Source: Henriciella litoralis (GTDB lineage Bacteria; Pseudomonadota; Alphaproteobacteria; Caulobacterales; Hyphomonadaceae). From it: 64,000 bases of DNA. The notes below the pieces were generated by a model that saw nothing but the letters and a program-made list of their open reading frames with translations, did not search any database and was not told the origin of the DNA. A program made the position numbers and the translations under genes. This document shows, one piece after another, positions 8,918 through 17,656 of this stretch. Within the stretch, counting starts at the first letter, position 1; each line of letters starts with the position of its first letter. The stretch spans positions 2,978,078 to 3,042,077 of the forward strand of contig NZ_NCSS01000006.1 in NCBI RefSeq assembly GCF_002088935.1, written 5' to 3'.

Positions 8918-9903
8918 TCCAGCGTTTCCTCGTTCCGGGACTGGTTGCTGCCTCGCTCCTCGCCGTCTTTGTGGCCTGCCTGCTGGGTTCCACGCCGCTG
9001 CCTGCGGAGCGTGTTCTTGCCGCTTTCGTTGGCGGAGCGGAGATTGGCGACCGCCTCGTCGTCTGGCAGATTCGTCTGCCGAGAGCGATCGCGGCCTTCA
9101 TAACCGGCGCCGCGCTGGGGATTAGCGGCGCCGCCCTGCAGGGGCTGCTTCGAAATCCGCTGGCTGAGCCGGGCGTGCTGGGCGTGTCCGCCTCTGCGTC
9201 CCTGTTTGCGACATTCTCCCTCTATTACGGGTTGGCTGTGCTGTCGCCCTGGGTCCTGCCGATTTCTGCGATTGCAGGCGCGCTCGCCGCAACGGCCTTG
9301 ATTGCCCTTGCCGCAATCCGGACCCGCTCAGTCGTTACTCTTATTCTGATCGGTGTCGGCCTCTCCAGCTTCGCCGGCGCGGCGATGAGCTTGCTTATGA
9401 ACCTCGCGCCCAACCCCTTCTCCCTGTCGGACATGATCAACTGGATGCTGGGCTCGGTCGCCAATCGCAGCTTTGAGGAAGTGGGGTTCGCAGCCCCTTT
9501 CCTGATCGTTGGGGCGGCGATCCTGCTCGCCTCACGCCGCGGCCTCTCCGCGCTGACACTTGGTGAGGAAGCAGCCAGCGGGGTGGGCCTGAACCTGCGA
9601 AATCAGCGTATCCTGACCGTTCTGGGCGCGGGGCTGGCGACCGGCGGCGCGGTCGCCCTGGCCGGCGCGATTGGATTTATTGGCATTGTCGCGCCGCACA
9701 TCATCCGGCCCTTTGTGAAGCATGACCCGGCCCGCTCGCTCATCCCTTCCGCCTTGCTGGCCGGGCTTATCCTTGTGCTCGCCGATATTGGTGTCCGCTT
9801 GTTGCCGACCTCCAACGAGCTGAAACTCGGCGTGGTTGCGGCCCTGATCGGGGCGCCGGCTTTTGTCTGGATTGCAATGCAGAGGCGCGCGCTCAATGGC
9901 TGA
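8914..9903 (+). CDS. btuC: Corrinoid ABC transporter permease
   Basis: An inner-membrane permease of the FecCD/BtuC family. The start is GTG at 8914, overlapping the btuF stop (GTGA), which gives 329 residues with about ten hydrophobic helices. Family motifs are WQIRLPRAIAAFITGAALGISG, GLLRNPLAEPGVLGVSA, DMINWMLGSVANRSFEEVG and IGFIGIVAPHIIRPFVKHD (the ATPase-coupling region). A longer reading from 8848 is not needed and would lie inside btuF. The end overlaps btuD by 8 bp. Confidence 0.94.
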   Translation: MIQRFLVPGLVAASLLAVFVACLLGSTPLPAERVLAAFVGGAEIGDRLVVWQIRLPRAIAAFITGAALGISGAALQGLLRNPLAEPGVLGVSASASLFATFSLYYGLAVLSPWVLPISAIAGALAATALIALAAIRTRSVVTLILIGVGLSSFAGAAMSLLMNLAPNPFSLSDMINWMLGSVANRSFEEVGFAAPFLIVGAAILLASRRGLSALTLGEEAASGVGLNLRNQRILTVLGAGLATGGAVALAGAIGFIGIVAPHIIRPFVKHDPARSLIPSALLAGLILVLADIGVRLLPTSNELKLGVVAALIGAPAFVWIAMQRRALNG

Positions 9904-10657
9904 ACTCGTCACTCGAAATCTGACCGTCATGGCCGGCAAGGCCACGCTTGTCCGCGAGGCCAATCTATCGCTTGCGAAGGGAGAGCTCGTCGCGTTGCTA
10001 GGGCCCAACGGTGCTGGCAAGACAAGTTTGCTGCGTTCAGCACTCGGGATCGAGACGCGAGCGGGTGGTGAAGCGCACCTGGACGGTACGGACAGCGAAC
10101 GCCTTTCTCCGATGCAGCGCGCGCGCAAGGTCGCCTATCTGCCTCAACAGCGCCCCCTCGCCTGGCCGAATACGGTCCGCGATGTCGTTGCCCTTGGGCG
10201 TTTCGCCTATGGCGCAGCCCCCGGCCGGCTGAACGCAGCTGATGCGGATGCCGTCAACCGTGCGATCGACATCTGCGACCTCGGTGCTTTTGCCGAGCGC
10301 CAGACCAATACGCTGTCTGGTGGTGAGCTGGCCCGGGTTCACTGCGCGCGCGCCTTTGCCGCCGAGGCGCCGCTTCTGGTCGCTGATGAGCCGGTGGCCG
10401 CACTCGATCCTCGCCACCAGTTCAGGATCATGGATATGGTGCGCCAGTTCGTCGACAATGGCGGCGGCGCACTCGTCGTGTTGCACGACATTCCGCTGGC
10501 GGCACGATATGCAGACCGGATGGTCTGGATGAAGCAAGCGGAAATCGTGGCGGACGGCTCACCAGAGGAAACGCTGACAGCTGAGCGCATGGCTGAAGTC
10601 TATGGTGTGCGAGCTCGGATAGATGGGCGGTCGGTGGAGATCGAAGGCACCATATGA
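9896..10657 (+). CDS. btuD: Corrinoid ABC transporter ATP-binding protein
   Basis: A 253-residue ABC ATPase with Walker A GPNGAGKTSL, a Q-loop at AYLPQQRPLAWP, signature LSGGELARVHCARA, Walker B PLLVADEPVAALDP and the H-loop VVLHDIPLAARYADR. The start at 9896 lies inside the end of btuC (overlap 9896-9903). With BtuC it should form the import complex for corrinoids delivered by BtuF. It overlaps cobQ by the last 4 bp (ATGA), so import and assembly genes share one transcript. Confidence 0.94.
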   Translation: MAELVTRNLTVMAGKATLVREANLSLAKGELVALLGPNGAGKTSLLRSALGIETRAGGEAHLDGTDSERLSPMQRARKVAYLPQQRPLAWPNTVRDVVALGRFAYGAAPGRLNAADADAVNRAIDICDLGAFAERQTNTLSGGELARVHCARAFAAEAPLLVADEPVAALDPRHQFRIMDMVRQFVDNGGGALVVLHDIPLAARYADRMVWMKQAEIVADGSPEETLTAERMAEVYGVRARIDGRSVEIEGTI

Positions 10658-12141
10658 CGGCAAAAGTCTTGATGCTCCAGGGCACCGGTTCTGATGTCGG
10701 CAAGTCGATCCTTACAGCCGCGCTATGCCGAATCGCCAAGCGCCATGGCCTCAGCGTTGCCCCGTTCAAGCCGCAGAACATGTCCAACAATGCGGCCGCC
10801 TGCGCATTCGGCGGCGAGATTGGCCGCGCCCAGGCGCTCCAGGCACTTGCTTGTGGCCTCGACCCGCATGTCGATTTCAATCCGGTTCTGCTCAAGCCCG
10901 AGACGGACAGACGCGCGCAGCTCGTCGTGCATGGTAAGGCCATCGCGGCGATGGACGCTGCCCATTATATGGCGCACCGCGGCGACCTGATGGATCGGGT
11001 TATGGAAAGCTTTGAGCGACTCACGGCTGCCCATGACCTTGTGATTGTTGAAGGGGCTGGGAGCCCTGCGGAGGTAAATCTGCGTGCGCGCGACATTGCC
11101 AATATGGGGTTTGCCCGTCGAGCGGGCGTCCCTGTCTGCCTCATCGGCGATATCGACAAGGGCGGTGTCATTGCGAGCCTCGTCGGTACGAAAGTCGTGC
11201 TGGACCCGGCCGATGCTGCCATGATCACAGGTTTTCTGGTCAACAAGTTCAGGGGCGACCCAGAGCTTTTCGAGGATGGCGTTCAGGCGATCGAGGAGAA
11301 GACCGGTTGGCCCTGTTTTGGCGTGATCCCATGGCTGAGCGCCACGGCTCACCTTCCAGCAGAAGATGCCGTCGCACTGGAGCAGGCTGTCAGGACCTCG
11401 GGCGGCAAACTGAAAATCGCCGCGCCGATGCTGTCGCGCATGGCGAATTTCGACGATGCCGATCCTCTTAGGCAGGAAGCCGGGGTGGAGTTCGAATGGG
11501 TGCGGCCAGGCAAACCGATTCCTCGCGACGTCGACATCATTATCCTGTTCGGCACGAAGTCCACACTTGGTGATCTCGCCTTTCTGCGTGAGCAGGGCTG
11601 GGACCACGACATCATCGCCCACGCCCGTGCCGGCGGCCGTGTGCTGGGTATTTGCGGTGGTTATCAAATGCTCGGCAACCATATTGCCGACCCGAACGGC
11701 GTAGATGGTGAAACCGGAGAGGCGCCCGGTCTTGGCTTGCTTGACGTCGAAACGAGGATGACGAGTCACAAACAGGTCGCGCCCGCGACCGCTCGTTGCG
11801 CTCAAACCTCGGCGCCAGTGAATGGCTACGAAATCCACACCGGGCAAACAAGCGGTCCGGATACGGGACGCCCCATGTTCGACCTGTCAGGCGCGCCCGA
11901 TGGTGCGCGGTCGGCGACTGGGCACATCGAGGGCACCTATCTGCATGGTGCTTTCTCGAGCGATGTTTTTCGCCGCGAATGGCTGGGGCGCGCTGACGGC
12001 ATAGCCGATGCCGGGTTCAGCTATGCGGCGTCTATTGAGGGCGCACTCGACGAGCTGGCAGATGGGGTTGAAGCGAGCGTTGACACTGACGGTATCTTTG
12101 CGATGGCCCAGCAGCCGGGCTGGCGACCGGCGTCAGCGTGA
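10654..12141 (+). CDS. cobQ: Cobyric acid synthase, glutamine-hydrolysing
   Basis: CobQ amidates four carboxyl side chains of adenosylcobyrinic a,c-diamide. The 495-residue protein has an N-terminal ATPase-like domain (MLQGTGSDVGKSILTAALCR, PFKPQNMSNNA, VIVEGAGSPAEVNLRARDIANMG, GDIDKGGV) and a C-terminal class I glutaminase domain. The latter carries the nucleophile cysteine in GRVLGICGGYQMLG and the catalytic histidine in IEGTYLHGAF. Length and both halves are intact. The substrate diamide must come from genes outside the window or from salvage, because no corrin-ring enzymes or cobB/cbiA are present here. Confidence 0.95.
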   Translation: MTAKVLMLQGTGSDVGKSILTAALCRIAKRHGLSVAPFKPQNMSNNAAACAFGGEIGRAQALQALACGLDPHVDFNPVLLKPETDRRAQLVVHGKAIAAMDAAHYMAHRGDLMDRVMESFERLTAAHDLVIVEGAGSPAEVNLRARDIANMGFARRAGVPVCLIGDIDKGGVIASLVGTKVVLDPADAAMITGFLVNKFRGDPELFEDGVQAIEEKTGWPCFGVIPWLSATAHLPAEDAVALEQAVRTSGGKLKIAAPMLSRMANFDDADPLRQEAGVEFEWVRPGKPIPRDVDIIILFGTKSTLGDLAFLREQGWDHDIIAHARAGGRVLGICGGYQMLGNHIADPNGVDGETGEAPGLGLLDVETRMTSHKQVAPATARCAQTSAPVNGYEIHTGQTSGPDTGRPMFDLSGAPDGARSATGHIEGTYLHGAFSSDVFRREWLGRADGIADAGFSYAASIEGALDELADGVEASVDTDGIFAMAQQPGWRPASA

Positions 12142-13088
12142 CGGCCGCGCTGCTCATGCTGGCTGCCTGGGCAATCGAGGCAGCTTTTGGCTGGCCAGGC
12201 TGGCTCTACCGGCGCGTGCGCCACCCGGTTGTCTGGTTTGGTGCGCTGATTGGCTGGTTCGAAAGGGGCCTCAACAGGCCGGGCTTTCCGCATTGGGTCC
12301 GGTACTTATGTGGCGCGCTGGCCAGCCTGTTGGCTATAGCGCTTGCCACAGCATTGGCTCTTCTGGTTGCGCATGCCCTTTCTGACAGCTGGATGGGTTT
12401 CGCGATTCAGGCAGCGATTGCGTCCAGTCTGCTCGCGTCTCGTAGCCTCTACCAGCATGTCGCAAGTGTCGCGGCGCCGCTGTTAGCCAGCGACCTGTGC
12501 GCGGCGCGAAAGGCGGTGTCGCTCATCGTGGGCCGCGATCCTGCGCAACTGGATAAGGCAGGCATTGCGCGCGCCTCGATTGAAAGCCTTGCCGAGAATG
12601 CGTCTGATGGTGTCATCGCCCCGCTGTTCTGGGGCGCGATCTTCGGCCTTCCGGGCATTGCCGCCTACAAAGCCATAAACACTCTGGATTCGGTCATCGG
12701 TCATCGAAACGAGCGTCACGCAGCCTTTGGGGGCTTTGCCGCACGCCTCGACGATGTCGCCAACATCGTACCTGCGCGATTGACAGGGCTACTCATTGGC
12801 ATCGCCTCAGCAGAGCTTTCAGCGCACCGTATCATGGTTCGAGATGCCAAGAGACATCGCTCCCCAAATGCTGGCTGGCCGGAAGCGGCGATGGCGGGCG
12901 CTCTTGGGGTTCGTCTTTCAGGTCCGCGTCTCTACGGCGACAGGCGCAGCGAAGAGCCGTGGCTCAATCCAGATGCGCGTGACCCCGGTAGCGTAGATAT
13001 TAGGCGAGCGTTACGCCTCTACATCCTCGCACTGATGGGGGCTGCGCTGCTGTTGACTGGCTTTGCCCTGATGCAGGAGGGCTTGTGA
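12138..13088 (+). CDS. cbiB: Adenosylcobinamide-phosphate synthase
   Basis: CbiB (P. denitrificans CobD) attaches (R)-1-amino-2-propanol phosphate to adenosylcobyric acid, at the inner membrane. It starts with GTG overlapping the cobQ stop and has 316 residues. Typical sequence blocks are HPVVWFGALIGWFE, SIESLAENASDGVIAPLFWGAIFGLPGIAAYKAINTLDS and AGALGVRLSGPRLYGD. Several hydrophobic helices are evident, including one at the C-terminus. The substrate is provided by the next gene, with which it overlaps by 4 bp. Confidence 0.94.
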   Translation: MTAALLMLAAWAIEAAFGWPGWLYRRVRHPVVWFGALIGWFERGLNRPGFPHWVRYLCGALASLLAIALATALALLVAHALSDSWMGFAIQAAIASSLLASRSLYQHVASVAAPLLASDLCAARKAVSLIVGRDPAQLDKAGIARASIESLAENASDGVIAPLFWGAIFGLPGIAAYKAINTLDSVIGHRNERHAAFGGFAARLDDVANIVPARLTGLLIGIASAELSAHRIMVRDAKRHRSPNAGWPEAAMAGALGVRLSGPRLYGDRRSEEPWLNPDARDPGSVDIRRALRLYILALMGAALLLTGFALMQEGL

Positions 13089-14077
13089 CACAGGATCTAC
13101 TCCACGGCGGCGCGCTTGACCGGATGCGCGCGGCCTTCCCAAATGCGCCCGAGCCATGGATCGACCTGTCGACCGGGATCAACCCCTGGGCCTATCCGAT
13201 TGGCGCCATTCCGAACGCGTCCTTTCGCCACCTGCCAACCCACGACGCCTATGAGGCATGCCGCCATGCCATCGCTGGAAGCCTGCAGGCGCCAGCAGAG
13301 AGTTTCGTGCTTGCTCCGGGCAGCGAACTGTTGATCCGCCTGCTGCCGCTTCTGATCAGTCCGAAGACAATAGCCATCCTGTCTCCAACCTATGGCGATC
13401 ATGTAGCTGCATGGCGCCGGGCCGATATCGAGGTTATCGAAACCTCCGATCCACTACACATAGGCGGCCAGGTCGATGCCATTGTTATCTGCAATCCCAA
13501 CAATCCGGATGGGCGCCACTTCGAGCCCGACGTCCTGTTGAAGACAGCTGGCAATCTAGCTGATCGGGGCGGATGGCTTATCGTCGACGAAGCCTATGCC
13601 GATCTTGAGCCCGGCTTGAGCCTCGCGCCTTCTGGTGGGGCAGACGGGCTGATCATCTTGCGCTCCTTCGGCAAGTTCTTCGGCTTGGCAGGCCTTCGGC
13701 TCGGGGCGGTATTGGCGCCTGAACCTGTTCGCGCAGCAATGCGAAATCTGCTCGGCATTTGGCCAGTATCGGGTCCAGCTCTCCACATCGGCGCTCAAGC
13801 CTGCAACGACCAGGCCTGGCAAGACGGCACCCGTCACAAACTTGCCGAAGCCAGGTGGCGTCTGGACACCATTCTTCGATCACGAGACATCAAGGTCGTC
13901 GGCGGAACGGACCTCTTTCGTCTTGTCGAGACAGACAATGCGAGCGCCTTTTGGGAAAAGCTTGCCCAGGCGGGGATCTATGTGCGCCGGTTCGCCTGGA
14001 CTGACCGGCTCGTCCGGATCGGTCTTCCAGAGAACGCAGAGTCCGAAGACCGCCTGGTGGCCGCTCTCAGCCCTTGA
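13085..14077 (+). CDS. cobD: Threonine-phosphate decarboxylase
   Basis: A PLP enzyme of the class I/II aminotransferase fold that decarboxylates L-threonine O-3-phosphate to (R)-1-amino-2-propanol O-2-phosphate (Salmonella CobD, P. denitrificans CobC). It has a GTG start and 330 residues. Signatures are WIDLSTGINPWAYP at the N-terminus, CNPNNPDGRHFEPD, the acidic WLIVDEAYADLEPG and the PLP lysine in LRSFGKFFGLAGLRLG. It is the last rightward gene of the operon. Its final 11 bp (14067-14077) overlap the 3' end of the opposing cobU gene. Confidence 0.93.
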   Translation: MTQDLLHGGALDRMRAAFPNAPEPWIDLSTGINPWAYPIGAIPNASFRHLPTHDAYEACRHAIAGSLQAPAESFVLAPGSELLIRLLPLLISPKTIAILSPTYGDHVAAWRRADIEVIETSDPLHIGGQVDAIVICNPNNPDGRHFEPDVLLKTAGNLADRGGWLIVDEAYADLEPGLSLAPSGGADGLIILRSFGKFFGLAGLRLGAVLAPEPVRAAMRNLLGIWPVSGPALHIGAQACNDQAWQDGTRHKLAEARWRLDTILRSRDIKVVGGTDLFRLVETDNASAFWEKLAQAGIYVRRFAWTDRLVRIGLPENAESEDRLVAALSP

Positions 14078-14573
14078 GGCGCAGCGGCAAGCCGGCAGCC
14101 ACGAATTCGACCACGTCGCAGACCGAGGCAACACGCTGATTGAGCCGCCCCTGCGCATCCCGGAAGGCCCGGCCGAGCTTGGTTTCAGGTACTAGTCCAA
14201 GCCCGACTTCGTTGGAAACGAGGAACACTGGCTGCGTCATCATCTCAAGGGCCGCACAGAGGCTCTCGCTTTCGGCATCCACATCCCGCTCATGATGCAT
14301 CAAATTGGATAGCCACAGGGTCAGGCAATCGACAAGGATTGCGTCTTCAAGGGGGGCGCTGCCAAGCGCCGCAACCAGATCGAGTGGCGCTTCGACGGTT
14401 TGCCAACCGGTCCCTCGGTCTGCCTGATGCCGGGCAATTCTGCGTCCCATCTCATCATCGAGCGCCTCAGCAGTCGCAATAAAGGTACGGTCGGGCGAGA
14501 CCTGCTCGGCTAGTTCTTGCGCCCGCCGGCTCTTGCCAGATCGCGCCCCTCCCAGGAGAAAAGTGATTGCCAT
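14067..14573 (-). CDS. cobU: Adenosylcobinamide kinase / guanylyltransferase
   Basis: CobU (CobP) phosphorylates adenosylcobinamide and adds GMP, making the GDP-activated substrate for CobS. The open frame extends to 14633, but MAITFLLGGARSGKS from ATG at 14573 is the conventional start (168 residues). The P-loop is GGARSGKS at residues 8-15, followed by RRIARHQADRGTGW with the guanylylated histidine, AILVDCLTLWLSNL and VSNEVGLGLVPETKLGRAFRDAQGRLNQRVA. It completes the late B12 pathway in the window but is transcribed against the operon, so it has its own promoter in the 14574-14759 gap. Confidence 0.94.
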   Translation of the reverse strand: MAITFLLGGARSGKSRRAQELAEQVSPDRTFIATAEALDDEMGRRIARHQADRGTGWQTVEAPLDLVAALGSAPLEDAILVDCLTLWLSNLMHHERDVDAESESLCAALEMMTQPVFLVSNEVGLGLVPETKLGRAFRDAQGRLNQRVASVCDVVEFVAAGLPLRLKG

Positions 14574-14664
14574 TGGGTTGGCTACCGTGCCTCGGCGATG
14601 CGGTCTACAGAGCCCTTCGCATTCGTGTGACAATACCCGTCTCTGTTATCCGAACGCTCAGTGT

Positions 14665-14690
14665 GGTGTTGTCAGACTCATGCAAACTCG
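14665..14690 (+). repeat. Solo IS6-type end sequence
   Basis: GGTGTTGTCAGACTCATGC and the next few bases match, with two differences in 26 bp, the left terminal repeat of the IS6-like element at 26208. The orientation is the same. Nothing recognisable as the rest of an IS follows here. The sequence marks the switch from the B12 locus to the catabolic region. Confidence 0.55.
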
Positions 14691-14759
14691 TATCCGAAAT
14701 GTTCAGTTGCGCACGGGCATTGCCAGCTCTGCAATCGAATCTGTGACCATAGACGTCAG

Positions 14760-15533
14760 TTACCGCGTTTGCCCGCCATCGACAGGGATGATCGCGCCGG
14801 TCAGAAAGCTTGCGCGCGGGCTTAGCAGAAACGCTGCAACCGAGCCGATCTCCTCAGGCGTGCCGAAGCGTTGCATTGGAACTTCACGGTTGATCCACCG
14901 TGTCCACGCATCCTTGCGATCGCCATCCATCCGCTCCTGCCAAGTGCCGTCCGGAAAGATAATGTTACCTGGTGCCAGAGCATTGACCCGGACATTCGAC
15001 TTGCCGACCAGACGGGCGAGCTCCTTGGCGAGATGGTTCATCGCTGCCTTTGCGGTTCCATAGGTCAGAACGGTGCCAAGTGCGCCGATCCCCGCAATCG
15101 AACTGATGAAGAGCAGCGAGCCTTCTTGCCGTTCTACCTGCCTTCGCAGCACCGAACGGGCGAAACAGAACCCGGAATCCAGGTTTTGATTCATGCCAGC
15201 CGACCAGGTTTCGTCATCAACCTCGAACCCGGGCGGGCAGGGGTGAAGGCCAACATTCGCAACGGCGCCAAAGATAGGCCCAATGTCGGTTTCCACGCTG
15301 TCGATAATGCGTTCGACAGTTTCGCTGTCACACATGTCCCCGGCAAACATTGAAAGCTTGTCGCTTCCGAAGATATCGGCAAGCCGATCATGCTCTGATT
15401 TGAGCTTTTCGACCCCGCGGGCCGTCATGACAAGGTGTGCGCCTTCGTTGAGGCAGCTTTCAACAATTCCGAGACCGATGCCACGACTGGCACCGGCGAC
15501 AAGAATTATCTTTCCATCAAGTGAAAGATCCAT
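14760..15533 (-). CDS. Short-chain dehydrogenase/reductase
   Basis: A 257-residue SDR. It has a TGxxxGxG-type cofactor loop (VAGASRGIGLGIVE), an NVG variant of the NNAG motif (GAVANVGLHPCP), active-site serine and YxxxK (FISSIAGIGALGTVLTYGTAKAAM), and the C-terminal signature EVPMQRFGTPEEIGSVAAFLLSP. The cofactor is NAD(P)H. It is probably cotranscribed with the Rieske oxygenase immediately upstream on the same strand (32-bp gap), so it may oxidise the hydroxylated product. The substrate is unknown. Confidence 0.85.
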   Translation of the reverse strand: MDLSLDGKIILVAGASRGIGLGIVESCLNEGAHLVMTARGVEKLKSEHDRLADIFGSDKLSMFAGDMCDSETVERIIDSVETDIGPIFGAVANVGLHPCPPGFEVDDETWSAGMNQNLDSGFCFARSVLRRQVERQEGSLLFISSIAGIGALGTVLTYGTAKAAMNHLAKELARLVGKSNVRVNALAPGNIIFPDGTWQERMDGDRKDAWTRWINREVPMQRFGTPEEIGSVAAFLLSPRASFLTGAIIPVDGGQTR

Positions 15534-15565
15534 GGCGTTTCCTGTATTGAATTAGACCGATGAAC

Positions 15566-16834
15566 CTAACGGCGGCCATCAAGATACTGATCAAGAACGT
15601 GGTAGAAATGGCGCAGGCGCCGTTCCTGGTGATTGAACAGCATGCCCTTGAAGGACTTTGAATACACGCCTTGCTGGACCCAGGGCACATTGTTGGCGTC
15701 CTGATTGTAGACCTCATTATCGAACTTGAACTCGCGACCCTTGCCATAGGTGATCTCTGGCAGAGGCGCGGGCTCTTCATTCGGGCCGCGCCGCTCAAAT
15801 TGCTGGACCCAGAAGACCATTTTGGCCGGATCAAGCGGGTCCGGCATGTAGCGAAAGACCGAAAATTTGTCCGCAAACGTGTTCACGGTGATGTTCGGAA
15901 AGATGAAGTAGTGATGGTCATCCGTCATCTGGTCGTCTGTCAGTTTGGACACATCGCACCCTCGAGCTGACAAATTGGCGCGGCGCGCTTCCTGAATGGC
16001 GAGGCGCATCTCATCCAGCTTGCCGACATAGTCATCCGGGTTCACGCCTTCTGACTCAGCAATCGCGCGCAGAATTGGATTTGCTTCGCGGCGCTCATCA
16101 TCGCTCAGCCGCTTGCACGGCGCGCCCATGATGTAGATCCCGCGATTATGAAGCTCGAACAGATCGATCTGCATGTCCGGGCTGTCTTCGAGAACAAACT
16201 GAAGCTGCGGGTGCGTGATCGGGCCGTGATAGCCTTCCTGAAAGGCATCCGCCCCGATCTTCCAGTTGCAATCCCATTCTACGATGGTTTCTTCAACGAG
16301 GTCATACTCTTCGAGCTTGTAGCGCTCAAACTCCGGGAGGACTTCACCTAGGAACTCTTTGAGTGGCGGGGCTTCGGGGTCCATGTTGATCCATGCAAAC
16401 CCACCCCAGATTTCACACTGAATCGATGGAAGAACGAGATCTTCATCATTGGTGTAGTTGCCGAAATCCTCGCGGTCAGGAATGTTTTTGACCGAGCCAT
16501 TTAGATTCCATTCGAAGCCGTGAAACCAGCAGAAAAGCGATTTGATATTGCGTGGGCGCGTCACGATCTGCCGTCCGCGATGCCGGCAGACATTATAGAA
16601 AGCGCGGATTTCGCCATCATCAGAGTGCACAATGACGATGGGCTCCTGACCGATCTGGATAGGGTAGGCGTCGCCGGGCGACCTTAGATAGGCGAGCGGG
16701 CAGGCCATCAGCCAGGCGCGGCCGAAAACGTGTTCCAGTTCCGCTTTGAGCGCTTCTTTCGAGGTGTAGCGTTCAGGGTCGATCCGCTCGGTCCCGAGCT
16801 CTGCGTCAACCTGGTGGGTTCCGTCGGCACTCAT
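15566..16834 (-). CDS. Rieske non-heme iron oxygenase, large subunit
   Basis: A 422-residue aromatic-ring-hydroxylating dioxygenase-type alpha subunit. The Rieske [2Fe-2S] motif is CRHRG at residues 83-87 with CWFHG at 102-106. The mononuclear iron site is within the segment from DCNWKIGADAFQEGYHGP to ITHP (His203 and His208 visible, an acid expected downstream). Electrons would come from a reductase and ferredoxin that are not in the window, and no small subunit is adjacent. It is divergent from the SDR at 16913 across a gap that holds an AT-rich inverted repeat. The substrate is unknown; terpenoid, steroid or aryl substrates are possible. Confidence 0.88.
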   Translation of the reverse strand: MSADGTHQVDAELGTERIDPERYTSKEALKAELEHVFGRAWLMACPLAYLRSPGDAYPIQIGQEPIVIVHSDDGEIRAFYNVCRHRGRQIVTRPRNIKSLFCWFHGFEWNLNGSVKNIPDREDFGNYTNDEDLVLPSIQCEIWGGFAWINMDPEAPPLKEFLGEVLPEFERYKLEEYDLVEETIVEWDCNWKIGADAFQEGYHGPITHPQLQFVLEDSPDMQIDLFELHNRGIYIMGAPCKRLSDDERREANPILRAIAESEGVNPDDYVGKLDEMRLAIQEARRANLSARGCDVSKLTDDQMTDDHHYFIFPNITVNTFADKFSVFRYMPDPLDPAKMVFWVQQFERRGPNEEPAPLPEITYGKGREFKFDNEVYNQDANNVPWVQQGVYSKSFKGMLFNHQERRLRHFYHVLDQYLDGRR

Positions 16835-16861
16835 ATTCTTCCTCCATGTAATAGGCTTTTC

Positions 16862-16879
16862 AATTCCTTATCATGAATT
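16862..16879. promoter_or_regulatory. Candidate operator, inverted repeat
   Basis: AATTCCTTATCATGAATT has AATTC/GAATT arms around an 8-bp centre. It lies in the 78-bp divergent gap between the Rieske gene and the SDR and contains the CCTTAT string seen at 18101 and 23477. It is a candidate binding site for the GntR regulator encoded at 23519. Confidence 0.4.
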
Positions 16880-16912
16880 ATAGTCGGGCCACAACAAGTG
16901 GGAGTTCGAAAC

Positions 16913-17656
16913 GTGAAAAAACAAAATGTAATCGTCACTGGAGGCGGATCGGGTATTGGTCGCGCAATCGCGCAAAAGGTTGCGGACGGTGGCGCAGAAA
17001 CCATTATTCTTCTGGATCTGGATCTGGATCGCACTGGAATGGAGGAAACGGCGGCGACGATTGAAGGCTGCCGCGTGGAAATTCACGCGCTGGATATCAC
17101 CGACGATGCGGCCGTGGACGCTGTGTTCGATCAGATTTTATCTCGTCACGAAGCCATTCATACGGTCTACAATTGCGCTGGCATTCAAACCGGGTCTCCC
17201 GCCTGGCCGGAGGTGTCACCAGCGCGGATGCGAGCGGTCGTTTCGGTCAATCTGATTGGGCTGATGTTCGTCACGCAAAAGGCGATCGGCCTGATGGAAA
17301 AGACTGGCGGAAGCATCCTCAATATCGCGTCAACCAGTGGCCTGAACGCCTATCTGAGTGGGGCGGTCTATGGCGCATCCAAGGCGGCCGTTATCCACTT
17401 TACGGCGTGCAATGCCAGCCTGAAAGAGTCACACAACATCCGTATCAACGCGATCTGTCCAGGCATGGTGAATACACCATTCCTTGAAAAGACTGGCGCT
17501 GGCGGAAAGGTCGCTGGCTGGCTGCAGGACCGGGTGAAATCAGGCGAGATGCTGACCGCGGAACAGGTGGCCGACGCAGCAGTCCGGCTGGCCAATGATG
17601 AGACCAAGGCCGGCTGCCACGAAGTGATTGATTATGAGGGGGCGGCCTCCGACTAG
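16913..17656 (+). CDS. Short-chain dehydrogenase/reductase
   Basis: A 247-residue SDR starting at GTG 16913, 8 bp after GGGAG; an earlier in-frame GTG at 16898 would leave no ribosome site. Features are VTGGGSGIGRAIAQ for the cofactor, NCAGIQTGSP for the NAG motif, IASTSGLNAYLSGAVYGASKAA for Ser and YxxxK, and INAICPGMVNTPF. The C-terminus ends in CHEVIDYEGAASD rather than the common VDGG signature. It converges with the glyoxalase gene, overlapping by 4 bp. It is presumably an alcohol dehydrogenase of the same pathway as the divergent Rieske oxygenase. Confidence 0.85.
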   Translation: MKKQNVIVTGGGSGIGRAIAQKVADGGAETIILLDLDLDRTGMEETAATIEGCRVEIHALDITDDAAVDAVFDQILSRHEAIHTVYNCAGIQTGSPAWPEVSPARMRAVVSVNLIGLMFVTQKAIGLMEKTGGSILNIASTSGLNAYLSGAVYGASKAAVIHFTACNASLKESHNIRINAICPGMVNTPFLEKTGAGGKVAGWLQDRVKSGEMLTAEQVADAAVRLANDETKAGCHEVIDYEGAASD

